From: Thermodesulfobacteriota bacterium
Lineage (GTDB): Bacteria; Desulfobacterota; Desulfobacteria; Desulfobacterales; JAUWMJ01
Direction of reading: 5' to 3'
Length of the DNA: 64,000 bases
NCBI GenBank assembly: GCA_034189135.1
Contig: JAXHVO010000014.1
Span: 35,357-99,356 of the forward strand
Shown: positions 16,909 through 26,634 of the stretch, in pieces
How the letters are laid out: each line of letters starts with the position of its first letter
How positions within the stretch are numbered: position 1 is the stretch's first letter
Notes under the pieces: model-generated
Told to the model about the DNA's origin: nothing
Database searches by the model: none
The model's input: the letters and a program-made list of their open reading frames with translations, nothing else
Translations under genes and position numbers: made by a program

Positions 16909-18337
16909 TCTGTTTTTCCGCAGTATTTTTTTTAAACCTGTGGATGAAACTCGGATATGCAAATTGCTTCAAATCACGGCTTTGGGTCCAGCCCTTTCCA
17001 GCAAAGGGAAGCGAGCGAATCATTTTGTTTTTTTCTGGAAGCAATTTTTGCCCCATATACGCGGTTTTAAGAAAAAGATCGTAAAGAGGCCGGCTTCGTA
17101 TCAGCCATGACCACACAGAAAAAGAGGCCTGTTCAACCCTGCTTTTTACCTTTACGTTCCAGGTTTTATCCCCTTCGGCAAGTTTGGCGCGGAGCAGAAG
17201 AAGCATCCGGGGGATATCGATGTTGACCGGGCAGGCCTCCATGCAAGCGCCACACAGGGATTCGCCAAGGCAAAGGTCACAGGCCTGGTTGATCCCCACC
17301 AGCAGGGGGTTCACTACAGCTCCGACAGGTCCTGAATAAGCATAACCGTATGAGTGTCCGCCTATTTTACCGTAAACAGGACAAACATTCAGACAGGCGC
17401 CGCAGCGGATGCAGCAGAGTATTTCTCTGAAATCCGTATCCGCAAGAATTCGGCTTCTGCCGTTATCGATAATGATAAGGTGGAACTCCTCGGGACCGTC
17501 TGTCTGTCCCTCTCTCCCGGGGCCTCCGATATAGCTGACATAGCCAGCCATGTTCTGAGCAGCAGCACCCATGGCCAGAAGTCTGAAAAGAATTTCGTGG
17601 TCTTTGAGATCAGCTACGACTCTTTCCATACCCATGAAAGCAACGTGCACTTTCGGCAGAGTGGTGGCCATCCTGATATTTCCTTCGTTGGAAACGGTGG
17701 TGATATGCCCGCTTTCTGCGCATGCGAGGTTACATCCAGAGATTCCCATATCCGCTTGGAGGAACTTTTCCCGCAGGGCTTTTCTGGCAACCCGGGTTAA
17801 AGCGGGAGGGTCATCAGTATATGAAATCCCCAGCTTTTCCTGAAAAAGACGGCCAACCTGTTCCTTTGTTTTATGGATAGCCGGTGCGATGATATGTGAC
17901 GGTTTTTCCCCTGCAAGCTGGACGATGTACTCACCAAGATCTGTTTCCACGGTTTCAATACCGGCATCATCCAGTGCATCGTTGAGCCCGATCTCTTCGG
18001 TAAGCATCGACTTGCCCTTAACCGCCAGCTTTACATGATGCTTTCGGGCAATTTGAAGGCAATGATTTACAGCGGTCTTGCCGTCAGGGGCGAAATGGAT
18101 ATGGCCGCCGTTTTGCCGTATTCCGTCGGCAAGTGCGACCAGCAGAACATCAAGGTTTTCAATGGACCTCATCCTGATATCATGGGCCTTTAACCTTAAA
18201 TCCGGCCCCTCGGGCAGTTTGCGGTAACCTTCGGCAGTTCCCCTGCCGAAACGCTGCTGAAGGTTTGCCAGAGCTTTTTGAAGCACAGGATTGTTTATGG
18301 CTTCCTGTGCTTTGGGCTTGTAATTTGAATAATTCAA
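16901..18337 (-). CDS. lutB: LutB-like iron-sulfur LUD protein of lactate oxidation
   Basis: A 478-residue protein with an N-terminal LUD domain (GISGCNLACAESGHITTVSN near residue 200) and a C-terminal dicluster ferredoxin domain. Cluster ligands are CIRCGACLNVCP near residue 306 and CDLCLGESLCGACMEACP near residue 350. With LutA and LutC it forms the cytoplasmic lactate oxidase that feeds electrons towards the membrane. The tail after residue 380 matches the DUF3390-type end common in LutB. It overlaps lutC by 8 bases and is 132 bases behind lutA. Confidence 0.92.
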   Translation of the reverse strand: MNYSNYKPKAQEAINNPVLQKALANLQQRFGRGTAEGYRKLPEGPDLRLKAHDIRMRSIENLDVLLVALADGIRQNGGHIHFAPDGKTAVNHCLQIARKHHVKLAVKGKSMLTEEIGLNDALDDAGIETVETDLGEYIVQLAGEKPSHIIAPAIHKTKEQVGRLFQEKLGISYTDDPPALTRVARKALREKFLQADMGISGCNLACAESGHITTVSNEGNIRMATTLPKVHVAFMGMERVVADLKDHEILFRLLAMGAAAQNMAGYVSYIGGPGREGQTDGPEEFHLIIIDNGRSRILADTDFREILCCIRCGACLNVCPVYGKIGGHSYGYAYSGPVGAVVNPLLVGINQACDLCLGESLCGACMEACPVNIDIPRMLLLLRAKLAEGDKTWNVKVKSRVEQASFSVWSWLIRSRPLYDLFLKTAYMGQKLLPEKNKMIRSLPFAGKGWTQSRDLKQFAYPSFIHRFKKNTAEKQND

Positions 18338-18469
18338 GCGTCTCCTTTATGGCTTGCCCATGGAGTGAAAAGTGTCGGAAGGTGAACGGTGATATTCCTT
18401 TAACGATAAATTGATCACAGCAAAAGGCTTGCTGACGTTAAACGCCAGTCTGTAGTTGACCAATACCGG

Positions 18470-19201
18470 TTACCCGGCCAGTAACTGTGCAATATGCAAA
18501 GTTTTTACAGATGACCCCACCCTGCTAAGCCTTCCCTGGATGTTCATCAGGCAGCTTACATCGCAGCCTGTCACCGTATCTGCTCCGGAAGCAATGATGT
18601 GATTTATTTTATCATCTACCATTGCCGTGGAAATCACCGGGTATTTGACGGAAAATGTTCCACCGAAACCACAGCATCTGTCTGAGTCTTTCATTTCAAC
18701 AAGTTCGGCTTTTTTGATATTCCGTATCAGCCGCCGCGGCTGTTCACTGATACCCAACCCCCTCAGCAGGTGACAAGAATCGTGATACGTAATTTTTCCA
18801 TGGTAACAGGCACCCACATCCTCAATTTTAAGGATATCCACAATGTACTGGCTCAGCTCGAATGTTCTGAGGCCCACCTGAACAGCCCGTTCAAACCACT
18901 TTGCATCATCTTCAAAAAGATCTCGATAGCGGTTTTTAACCATATCTACGCATGATCCGGAGGGACATACGATTGCTTCCGAGTCTTCGAAGATTTCAAT
19001 GAATCGTTTTGCCGCTACCCTGGCAGCTTTACGATAGCCAGCATTAAAGGCAGGCTGCCCGCAGCATGTCTGATCCAGCGGGCAGTTTAGGGGAATACCG
19101 AGCTTGTTGAAAATGGTAACCATGGCCTCTCCCACTTCGGGATAGAGTCCATCCACCAGGCATTGTACAAACAGGGTGACATTTTTTGCAAATTTCATCA
19201 C
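18470..19201 (-). CDS. lutA: LutA-like iron-sulfur oxidoreductase subunit of lactate oxidation
   Basis: A 243-residue protein with two CCG domains, the non-canonical cluster motif of heterodisulfide-reductase-like subunits: QTCCGQPAFNAGY near residue 45 and DRCCGFGGTFSVKYP near residue 175. Additional Cys residues sit at VQCLVDG and CPSGSC. This is the LutA/LldE subunit of lactate oxidation. Its start lies 44 bases behind livF on the same strand, so transporter and enzyme genes may share a transcript. Confidence 0.92.
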   Translation of the reverse strand: MMKFAKNVTLFVQCLVDGLYPEVGEAMVTIFNKLGIPLNCPLDQTCCGQPAFNAGYRKAARVAAKRFIEIFEDSEAIVCPSGSCVDMVKNRYRDLFEDDAKWFERAVQVGLRTFELSQYIVDILKIEDVGACYHGKITYHDSCHLLRGLGISEQPRRLIRNIKKAELVEMKDSDRCCGFGGTFSVKYPVISTAMVDDKINHIIASGADTVTGCDVSCLMNIQGRLSRVGSSVKTLHIAQLLAG

Positions 19202-19245
19202 TCAAAAATCTGGTCGGTTGAATGAATAGTTGAGACCGGAAAGAT

Positions 19246-19941
19246 TTACACACACAGGTATTTATTTCTAATCTCTTCGTTGTCGTTAAGATCGTCGCTG
19301 GTGCCGTGGTATTTGATCACACCGTTGTCAATGATATACCCCCGGTCGCTCAGGCGCAAGGCAACTTCCAGGTTCTGTTCTGCCAAAAGAACGGTCATAC
19401 CACTTTCCTTGAGGCGGGCAATCTGATCTTCAAGCATGTTCACGATCAGGGGTGCCAATCCCTCGGTGGGCTCATCGAGTAAAATAAACTCAGGATTGGT
19501 CATCAGTGCTCTGGCGATGGTCAGCATCTGTTGCTCACCGCCGCTGAGAAATCCGGCTTTACGGGTATCTATTTCTCCCAAAGCCGGGTAAAATTCATAC
19601 ACCCGATCCTTGTTCCACCCGCCATCTTGAAAGCTTCTCTCAGAGATTTCCAGGTTTTCCCCCACAGTGAGATCGGCAAACACCCGGCGATCGTCAGGAA
19701 CAAATCCAATTCCCATGCGGGCCATCAGGTATGGTTTTTGGCCGGTACAGGTGATGCCTTTAAATTTGATAAATCCCTGCTGAGGTGGTGTTAACCCCAT
19801 AATACTTTTAATGGTTGTGCTTTTCCCCGCACCGTTTCGTCCCAGCAGGCAGACAATCTCACCCTGATTCACTTCGAGCGAAACACCGAAAAGAATATGG
19901 CTCAGGCCATAAAAAGTATGGATTTTTTCTACGTGGAGCAT
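19246..19941 (-). CDS. livF: Branched-chain-type ABC transporter ATPase, LivF
   Basis: A 231-residue ATPase. Walker A is GRNGAGKST near residue 34, the signature LSGGEQQMLTIARAL near 134 and Walker B FILLDEP near 155, followed by the LivF-typical TEGLAP. It overlaps livG by 13 bases. It powers the LivHM channel together with LivG. Confidence 0.92.
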   Translation of the reverse strand: MLHVEKIHTFYGLSHILFGVSLEVNQGEIVCLLGRNGAGKSTTIKSIMGLTPPQQGFIKFKGITCTGQKPYLMARMGIGFVPDDRRVFADLTVGENLEISERSFQDGGWNKDRVYEFYPALGEIDTRKAGFLSGGEQQMLTIARALMTNPEFILLDEPTEGLAPLIVNMLEDQIARLKESGMTVLLAEQNLEVALRLSDRGYIIDNGVIKYHGTSDDLNDNEEIRNKYLCV

Positions 19942-20678
19942 TGGTCTGCACCTCCCAAATAGGCTTCCCGTACCTGTTGGTTATTTCGCACCTCGTCCGG
20001 AGGACCCTGGATAATCGATTTTCCCTGCTGCATGACCATGATCTGGCTGGCAATGGAGAACACCATTCCCATATCGTGCTCACAGAACAGAATGGTAAGC
20101 CCGAGATCACCGGATAGCCTCTTCATTAGCCGAAGTGTTACAGCGGTTTCTTCCGGTGACATACCGGCAGTGGGTTCATCCAGAATAAGCAACTCGGGAC
20201 GGTTCCCCAAGGCAATTGCAATTTCCAGAACTTTTTGATCACCGTGAGACAGGGATCCGCTGGTCATCTCCGACTTGTCTATGAGGCCAACACTTTCTAA
20301 AATTTTCCGCGTTTCAGCCACAGCCATGGTTTTTGCCGGACGGAAGATATTGAAGGTTTTTTTTCGATAAGAGAGAACAGCAACCTGAACATTTTCAAAT
20401 ACGGTGAGGCGGTTGAAGATATTGACCACCTGATAGGATCGGCTGATTCCTTTGCGACAAACCAGATAGGGTGCCAGCCCGGCGATATTTTCTTCCTTGA
20501 ACAAAATAGTCCCAGAAGTCGGTGCGAGCTGGCCGGTGATTAGATGAAACAAAGTGGTTTTTCCGGCACCATTGGGCCCGATCACGGCAACCACATCACC
20601 TTTTTCAACATTGAGCGCGGTATCGTTGACCGCCAGAAATCCGTCAAACGATTTTTGAAGGGCTTGAACTTGAAGCAT
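19929..20678 (-). CDS. livG: Branched-chain-type ABC transporter ATPase, LivG
   Basis: A 249-residue ATPase. Walker A is GPNGAGKTT near residue 34, the signature LSHGDQKVLEIAIAL near 145 and Walker B LLILDEPTAGMSPEE. The signature has His in place of the usual second Gly, which is common in LivG. It starts immediately before the livM stop and overlaps livF by 13 bases. Confidence 0.92.
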   Translation of the reverse strand: MLQVQALQKSFDGFLAVNDTALNVEKGDVVAVIGPNGAGKTTLFHLITGQLAPTSGTILFKEENIAGLAPYLVCRKGISRSYQVVNIFNRLTVFENVQVAVLSYRKKTFNIFRPAKTMAVAETRKILESVGLIDKSEMTSGSLSHGDQKVLEIAIALGNRPELLILDEPTAGMSPEETAVTLRLMKRLSGDLGLTILFCEHDMGMVFSIASQIMVMQQGKSIIQGPPDEVRNNQQVREAYLGGADQCST

Positions 20679-21632
20679 CTATCCCTCCCTCTTTTCAGCA
20701 GGCACAACCTTTTTGAGAAACAGACCGAGCACGCCTTCCGGCAAAAAGAAAATAAGCAGCATTAACACAATGCCTAGAATCAGGGTCCAGTATTCAGTGT
20801 AAATCCCGACGAAAGTTCTCAAGGTAATGATTATTGCGGCTCCCAGTGCAGGGCCCATGAAAATGAACCAACCACCCAGCAGACACATGATAAGAATTTC
20901 CAGAGAGAAGGTCCAGAACATCAGATCGGGGAATACCGATCCTTCAACGGTAACAAACAGGGTCCCGGCGATCCCGGCAAAAAATGCTGCAATTACCTGG
21001 CCCACCAGTTGCTGCCTCTGCACATTAACACCGACTGCCTGGCATCGTTCAGGGTTATCCCGGATCCCTTGAAAGGTTCTCCCGAAGGGCGAATTGACGA
21101 TCATGTACATCAACAACAGGCAGACCGCTGTAACGATCAGATTGAAATAGTACGCACCCGTGGACGCGCCGATCAGATCCGGAATGGGAATACCGTGGAT
21201 ACCGTCGTCTCCCCCGGTAAAGGAATACCAGCGATAGGTAATTGCCCAGACCAGGGATCCGAGGGAAATTTGCAGCATGCCGAAATAGAGCTTGGTCAAT
21301 CGTACGGTAATCAGCCCCAGCACAAGTCCGAGAAGAGCGGAACAAAAGGGCGCGATCACATAACCAATCCACGGGGGCAGTCCGGATTTGGTGACGAATA
21401 AAGCAAAGGCATAGGCACCAAATCCGTAAAAAACCGCATGATGAAACTGGTACATGCCGCCGAACCCCAGGACCATATTGAGGCTGGTGGCCAGAAGACA
21501 GATGGCAAAAATGAGTGCGAAAAGGTAGACGTAAAACCTCGGCAGGAACTGGGGCAATAACAAAAGTACTGCCAGCATCACTATACCGATAATGGTTGTC
21601 TTTTTACTAAACAGGGCTTTAAATGGGGTCAT
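20679..21632 (-). CDS. livM: Branched-chain-type ABC transporter permease, LivM
   Basis: A 317-residue inner-membrane permease with eight to ten hydrophobic segments. LivM features include YQFHHAVFYGFGAYAFAL near residue 60, the conserved GRTFQGIRDNPERCQAVG loop near residue 195 that contacts the ATPase, and a C-terminal GVLGLFLKK. It begins 6 bases after the livH stop. Confidence 0.92.
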   Translation of the reverse strand: MTPFKALFSKKTTIIGIVMLAVLLLLPQFLPRFYVYLFALIFAICLLATSLNMVLGFGGMYQFHHAVFYGFGAYAFALFVTKSGLPPWIGYVIAPFCSALLGLVLGLITVRLTKLYFGMLQISLGSLVWAITYRWYSFTGGDDGIHGIPIPDLIGASTGAYYFNLIVTAVCLLLMYMIVNSPFGRTFQGIRDNPERCQAVGVNVQRQQLVGQVIAAFFAGIAGTLFVTVEGSVFPDLMFWTFSLEILIMCLLGGWFIFMGPALGAAIIITLRTFVGIYTEYWTLILGIVLMLLIFFLPEGVLGLFLKKVVPAEKREG

Positions 21633-21638
21633 CTCTCC

Positions 21639-22535
21639 CTACCATGTCGATTTAAGTAGTCCTTTTGGACGAAGCATAAGAACCGTAATAACTGCAATAT
21701 AAGGAAAAACAATGGCAAATTGCGGCCACACCAGAATTCCTATTGAATCTGTCAGACCAAAAATGAGAGCTCCCAGCAATGCGCCCCATATATTTCCCAG
21801 GCCACCTATGATAACAATGAGGAAAGCTTCAATAATAATTGCATGATCCATTCCTTGGGTGATATTCTGTGTCGGAGCAACGAGAGCCCCTCCCAGACCC
21901 GCAAGAAAACATCCTATGACAAATACTGCTGCAAATACCCAGCTGACATTAATACCGATTGCTCCCACCATCTCACGGTCCACGGCAGCAGCGCGTGCAA
22001 TTTTGCCTATTTTAGTTTTGTTGGTTAAAAACCACAAACCTGCTGCCACCAGAGGTCCCACGACCAGCAAAAACAGATTATATCGCGGGAAAGGAAACCC
22101 AGAGATGGAAAAGGAACCCTGCATAAATACTGGAGCGGTCAGGCTCCTGTAATCCGAGCCCCACACAAGTTTCACAAGATCTCCAAATACGAGAGTGAAA
22201 GCAAAGGTAAACAAAAGTAGCATTAAATGTTCTCTTTCGTACAGATGGCAAAAAAGTCCCCTCTCAACAATGAAGCTGATCATAGCCACACCAATGGGAG
22301 CAAGGAAAAGAGCGATCCAGAATCCTGACGGACCGCCGCCAAAAAGTGTGGCGATCGCAAAAGCTAAAAATGCGCCAATCATATACAAAGACCCGTGGGC
22401 AACATTCGGAATTCGTAAAACCCCAAGGACGAGGCTGAGACCGGAAGCAACGATGAATAGAATCGTTGTCCGGCTCAGCCCCACCAGAACTTGCTGAAAA
22501 AGAGCCGCAATTGTGATGTTGGATGCAAATTCCAT
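21639..22535 (-). CDS. livH: Branched-chain-type ABC transporter permease, LivH
   Basis: A 298-residue permease of the LivH type. SLVLGVLRIPNVAHGSLYMIGAF near residue 30 is the LivH hallmark (usual form NFAHG), and AAAVDREMVGAIGINVSW near residue 180 is the ATPase-contact loop. The ATG at 22535 is chosen because AAGGAA lies 8 bases upstream; an earlier in-frame ATG at 22577 would lie inside livK. Confidence 0.92.
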   Translation of the reverse strand: MEFASNITIAALFQQVLVGLSRTTILFIVASGLSLVLGVLRIPNVAHGSLYMIGAFLAFAIATLFGGGPSGFWIALFLAPIGVAMISFIVERGLFCHLYEREHLMLLLFTFAFTLVFGDLVKLVWGSDYRSLTAPVFMQGSFSISGFPFPRYNLFLLVVGPLVAAGLWFLTNKTKIGKIARAAAVDREMVGAIGINVSWVFAAVFVIGCFLAGLGGALVAPTQNITQGMDHAIIIEAFLIVIIGGLGNIWGALLGALIFGLTDSIGILVWPQFAIVFPYIAVITVLMLRPKGLLKSTW

Positions 22536-22545
22536 TAAAAATTCC

Positions 22546-23775
22546 TTATTTCTTCCTTGCCATTTTAATCTCTTCAATAGACGGCATTACATCTTCGCCT
22601 GGTATAGTCACTATATCGGTGGCAATAAGGAAATCATATCCTTCTACTTTCTTAGTTGTGCCCATAAACATGGGAAGCATGGCCTGGTGATCGTACGCAC
22701 GCATGGTAACTTTGCCCACCGGCGTATCTACCGTCATTCCTTCAAGGGCATCAATGAATTTTTCGGTATCGATTTTGCCTGCCTTTTCATAAGCTTTTTT
22801 AATAAAATCGGCAGCCATAAATCCATATACGGCTCCTACTGCAGGGTATCGGTTATAAGCCGCCTGGAACTTTTTTGCAAAATCTTGATTTTCGTTTGTT
22901 TCGGGATAATAAAAAAAGTAATTGGAAGTCCCAATTACTCCTTCCGGAGCATTTAACCCCAAGGGTTTCAACGTAGAAAGCTCTGTGGCTGTATGCATAT
23001 AAAAAGGAACTTTCTCGTTAAAACCTGTTGCTTTGGCCGCTTTTAAAAACGGAACACAATCCCGACCTCCAGTGGCAATAATTACTGCATCCGGTTTTGC
23101 TGAAAGGATGGCGGTAATATATGGTGTAAAATCAGGTTCTCCCACTTTCCACCAGGATTGACCAAGTAGCTCTACTTCGGGTTTCATTTTTTTCAAATTA
23201 TTCCATACGCCGTCTGCAATGGCATGGCCGTACTCATAATCATCACCAGCAATCCAGTATTTTTTATACGGTTTTTTTGCCAAGCCGACGGCTCCGGCCT
23301 TTCCGGCCAAAGCTGAGTTCTCCGTAATGGAAAACACATATCTGTGGCCCTTTGCTCCGGTAATTTTAGCACTTTTAGAAAAAGTTGCCAAAAATGGAAT
23401 TTTTTCATTTTTAGCTAGGTCGGAGATAGCCAGTGCAAGAGAGCTGTTGATTGTTCCCATGAGTATATCCACATTTTCTTTCATGACCAATTCTTTCGCG
23501 GCGCTCAGACCGATATCCACCTTAAACTTGCTGTCACGGGTTACAAACTCGATTTTTCTTCCAAGTACTCCGCCCTTGGCGTTAATATCATCAACAGCCA
23601 GCTTGAATGCATCCCTTACGTCATTTGTATAAGTGCTTGCTGGACCGCTATAACAGTCCACAATCCCTACTTTTAGGGGAAGAACAACTTCAGGTGGCTT
23701 AGATATATAGTAGACAACTATAGCTGCTATAACCAAAATTGCTATTAAAATAATCCATTTAGATCCCTTTTTCAT
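22546..23775 (-). CDS. Branched-chain-type ABC transporter substrate-binding protein, LivK-like
   Basis: A 409-residue periplasmic-binding-fold protein of the receptor-ligand family. An uncleaved or signal-anchor-like hydrophobic N-terminus (residues 7-24) is followed by PLKVGIVDCYSGPASTY, the typical opening of this family. GGVLGRKIEFVTRDS and DILMGTINSSLALAISDLA are further family blocks. It is first in the operon behind a promoter. Although the transporter type is named for branched-chain amino acids, family members also bind amides, aromatics and short carboxylates. The fused lactate-oxidation genes hint at a carboxylate substrate. Confidence 0.88.
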   Translation of the reverse strand: MKKGSKWIILIAILVIAAIVVYYISKPPEVVLPLKVGIVDCYSGPASTYTNDVRDAFKLAVDDINAKGGVLGRKIEFVTRDSKFKVDIGLSAAKELVMKENVDILMGTINSSLALAISDLAKNEKIPFLATFSKSAKITGAKGHRYVFSITENSALAGKAGAVGLAKKPYKKYWIAGDDYEYGHAIADGVWNNLKKMKPEVELLGQSWWKVGEPDFTPYITAILSAKPDAVIIATGGRDCVPFLKAAKATGFNEKVPFYMHTATELSTLKPLGLNAPEGVIGTSNYFFYYPETNENQDFAKKFQAAYNRYPAVGAVYGFMAADFIKKAYEKAGKIDTEKFIDALEGMTVDTPVGKVTMRAYDHQAMLPMFMGTTKKVEGYDFLIATDIVTIPGEDVMPSIEEIKMARKK

Positions 23776-23956
23776 ACGATTCCTCCTTTTCTACGTTACC
23801 TGCCGCTTATATTTTTGCTCGTGCAAAAAGTTATTTCCCGGGCAGTTAATTTTGATGAATTCAAACAAACCGAATTCATTAGGTTTGAGGTGTTAAATTT
23901 TAGTCCTGTCATGGCGGGATTCTGTGGCAGGGCCTGCCCCTGTTTCTTTATTTTTT

Positions 23957-23985
23957 TATTTATCCGTTTAAGTCGCTTTTGTCAA
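23957..23985 (-). promoter_or_regulatory. Putative promoter of the liv-lut operon
   Basis: On the minus strand TTGACA (23985-23980) and TAAATA (23962-23957) are 17 bases apart, giving a leader of about 175 bases before the binding-protein start. The gap 23776-24135 otherwise contains only the hairpin at 24086-24110. Confidence 0.5.
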
Positions 23986-24085
23986 TTCGCTTTTAACCGT
24001 TATACCGAAATTTTGTTTTTTGGAAAGCTTCCTGTGGTAATTTTCTTTTCCTGAAGGTATTTGCTGAACTTAAGATAGAATGATA

Positions 24086-24110
24086 TCCCTGCCTGATAAA
24101 CAGGCAGGGA
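24086..24110 (-). terminator. Hairpin downstream of the AsmA-like membrane protein gene
   Basis: TCCCTGCCTG (24086-24095) and CAGGCAGGGA (24101-24110) form a perfect 10-base stem around ATAAA. No long U tract follows on either strand, so it may be a weak terminator or an mRNA 3' stabiliser for the gene ending at 24136. Confidence 0.55.
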
Positions 24111-24135
24111 CCAAGAGAATAAAAATGTGGAGGAA

Positions 24136-26358
24136 TTAAAATTTAAGCAGCTTTTTAAGCGCACCACCAGTAATCAGACCACTTGCATTTGAGCCTAAAT
24201 TACCCAAAGCACTGCTTTGACTGCCTGCAAGGGTATTGATATCGACGATATTGGCGGCTTCATCGTTGAAGGAAGCCAGACGTTCTCGCATCTGACTATC
24301 GAGCAGTCCTTTTAACTCTTTCTCATAACGTGCCGCCTGCTTTTTCAGACCAACACTCAAGGCGCTGGAAAGTTTTTTATCAAGATCGGTTTTTACACTA
24401 ACCTTGGGAGAGTCAAGCTCCCCACCAAGGGTGACATCAGCATTGAAGCGATTGATGCTTTTAAGCACATCTGAAACCACCTTAGCGGTTTTTCCCTTAA
24501 GATTGTCTATTTTAATATCGGCGTCACGAAATCTTAAATTAGTCCTTCCGTTCATGGTCTTTGCATCGCTAATTACAAGATCACCGTTAAAACCAAGCGC
24601 CGTATTGCTTAATGTCATAGACGAAACCACCATTTCATCAAGCGGGAGCTTTTTCGCACTAAAGGAAAGGCGATCGATAACGCCTTTGCCCAGTCTGTTA
24701 TCTTCCCCGCTTATTTTTAAGCCACGTATATTTCTCCCATCGCTTGATGCCTCAAAGGTAATCGGCCGCCCCAGTTCTTTTTGCCGATCTGTTATATTGC
24801 TAATTGTGGCCGAGAATTTTTGCTCATCCAGGATTCCGTCAATCTCCGTCTTCTTAATAAGCAGGTCCGGATTTAAGACCTTCATGGCAAACTTAATCCA
24901 ACGCCCTTGACCGCGGGGGGGCAATTTTTCTTCAGGCTTAGCTTCACTCTTTAGATAGGGTGCCAACATCGAGTAGTATTTTTCAGCCATGGCCATATAC
25001 CCTTTCACTTTTTCGCCAAGGAGGGTAGCAACCAGGTTCATTGCTCCTTTGTCGTCCAGCGAGTAGGTCGATTTTAATTTGTTAAAATCATTCTTCGGCG
25101 CATTTTTAATCGCTGCTAACAATGACCCGACGCGTTTCTGGTCGGTATTAAACTCTTTTTCAATGGATTTAATTTGCTTTTCACGTTTCTTTAGCTTTCT
25201 CTCAAAAGCCTTAAGGTCGTCTTTAAGTTGTAAAAGCTGACCTGGATCGTTGGATGACGCTTTTCGTTTGAGAGCCTTATAATCGTTTTCCAACTCCTTA
25301 AGTGCCTTATCGGAAAACTCGTTTTTTGCTACATCATCCCATTTTGCACGGATCCTAGTAACTTCTGCCTGAGCTTTTTCATACACTTTGACCGATTTCA
25401 AATTTGCATTGGCCAGCACTTGCTTGGGATCGGGCAGCTCCAATGCCGGCATAGAAAACGCGTCATCGCTTTTTTCTTCCGATTTTCCCGCAGGAACATC
25501 TTCATCTTTTTTAGGCACCGATTTCTTAAGGGTTGCTTTGGTGTGAAACCCCATTCCGTTGATGGCAGCCTTTTCAATATGCGTCCGGTTAAACAGCAAT
25601 GCATTGAGGTCTATGTCAAAACCGATATGTTCCATGGAAACCGCATCGAACCCCTCTTTCGATCCGGCGACTTCAAGCCGGTTGATATCCACTGCTCCTT
25701 CAGTGAAACGGATATCGACCGACCCGATGCGAACATCGCGCTGAAGCAGTTGGCTGGCACCGCCCTCAAGGGCCCATTTTGCAAGCGGATCAGCCAGAAA
25801 TATCGCAAAGGCGATCAAAACAGCAGCCACACCGGCAAAAACACCCGCACCCCACCAGCGCAGTAATGGATCTTTTTTCCCGCTCGCCTGCAGAATGCCG
25901 AAAAGACCAAGCTTGGGAAATTTTGACAATACCGATCCGAGCGCCTCACGATAATGGTTGATGCTCCAACCCAGCAGAAAATAGAGCGGCGCTGCGGCTA
26001 AGAGTGCGATTACAGTCGAGCCAAGCACCAAAGTGCTATTGAAGTAGCTCAAGCGCATCAATCCGTTGTTATACCATGCGGTCCACCATCCGTTCAGCCC
26101 TTGGCTGGTAAGCAGCGCATAACCGATCCGCTCAAAAATCGGGTCGAACAGGTAACCGATTCCGGCAAAAAACGCTGAAGAGGCCAAGAAGAGTCCCAAA
26201 TGTATATTGAGTAAAAAGGCAAGGAAAAAGATTACCACAGTCTGGATACCTGAAAGAGGAGTCAAACCCACAACCATACCTAGGGTAATGGCAAAGGTGA
26301 CTTGCCAGGGTGTCTGTGCTGAATTAAGCGCTTTAAAAAGCTTTAGCAAAAACTGCAT
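24136..26358 (-). CDS. Fused TIGR03546/TIGR03545-type membrane protein, AsmA-like
   Basis: A 740-residue protein. Residues 1-165 carry several hydrophobic segments with the opening TPWQVTFAITLGMVVGLTPL, matching the TIGR03546/DUF2062-like integral membrane family. A further helix (about 172-192) leads into a large periplasmic AsmA-like part: an AsmA-type start (LLQRDVRIGSVDIRF), a Lys/Glu-rich coiled coil (about 320-420) and beta-rich repeats to the end. This second part matches TIGR03545. In other bacteria I know these as two adjacent genes; here they are one frame. AAGGAG precedes the ATG. AsmA-like proteins act in lipid transport across the envelope; that role is an inference here. Confidence 0.75.
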   Translation of the reverse strand: MQFLLKLFKALNSAQTPWQVTFAITLGMVVGLTPLSGIQTVVIFFLAFLLNIHLGLFLASSAFFAGIGYLFDPIFERIGYALLTSQGLNGWWTAWYNNGLMRLSYFNSTLVLGSTVIALLAAAPLYFLLGWSINHYREALGSVLSKFPKLGLFGILQASGKKDPLLRWWGAGVFAGVAAVLIAFAIFLADPLAKWALEGGASQLLQRDVRIGSVDIRFTEGAVDINRLEVAGSKEGFDAVSMEHIGFDIDLNALLFNRTHIEKAAINGMGFHTKATLKKSVPKKDEDVPAGKSEEKSDDAFSMPALELPDPKQVLANANLKSVKVYEKAQAEVTRIRAKWDDVAKNEFSDKALKELENDYKALKRKASSNDPGQLLQLKDDLKAFERKLKKREKQIKSIEKEFNTDQKRVGSLLAAIKNAPKNDFNKLKSTYSLDDKGAMNLVATLLGEKVKGYMAMAEKYYSMLAPYLKSEAKPEEKLPPRGQGRWIKFAMKVLNPDLLIKKTEIDGILDEQKFSATISNITDRQKELGRPITFEASSDGRNIRGLKISGEDNRLGKGVIDRLSFSAKKLPLDEMVVSSMTLSNTALGFNGDLVISDAKTMNGRTNLRFRDADIKIDNLKGKTAKVVSDVLKSINRFNADVTLGGELDSPKVSVKTDLDKKLSSALSVGLKKQAARYEKELKGLLDSQMRERLASFNDEAANIVDINTLAGSQSSALGNLGSNASGLITGGALKKLLKF

Positions 26359-26588
26359 ACATCACTCCTTAATTTTGAATGGTTCTTCTTTTCTCAGTTT
26401 TTTGTCCCATGAAAACATATTCACTTTCCCGGTTTTGTTACGTGTTGAAGCTATTTTTGCCTATTTAATTTAGCAAATTTTGTGCCACCGTCCAAATTTT
26501 GACAAAAACCACTTTAAATAAAGGGGGTTTGGCGATTGGATAAGGGAAAACAGGGAGGATAGAAAATTTGGTGTGATAGACATGAGAC

Positions 26589-26622
26589 ACGATATGCGAG
26601 TCACAAGTGTCTCGCATATCGT
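26589..26622 (-). terminator. Hairpin downstream of the rubrerythrin gene
   Basis: ACGATATGCGAG (26589-26600) and CTCGCATATCGT (26611-26622) form a perfect 12-base stem with a 10-base loop, 12 bases past the rubrerythrin stop. No U tract follows, so termination strength is uncertain. Confidence 0.55.
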
Positions 26623-26634
26623 ATCCTCCAAAAT

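Noticed and set aside
16909..16962. Upstream start of lutC
   Set aside because: The extra residues lie inside lutB and are very basic. The internal ATG at 16908 gives a normal LutC length and a short coupled overlap.
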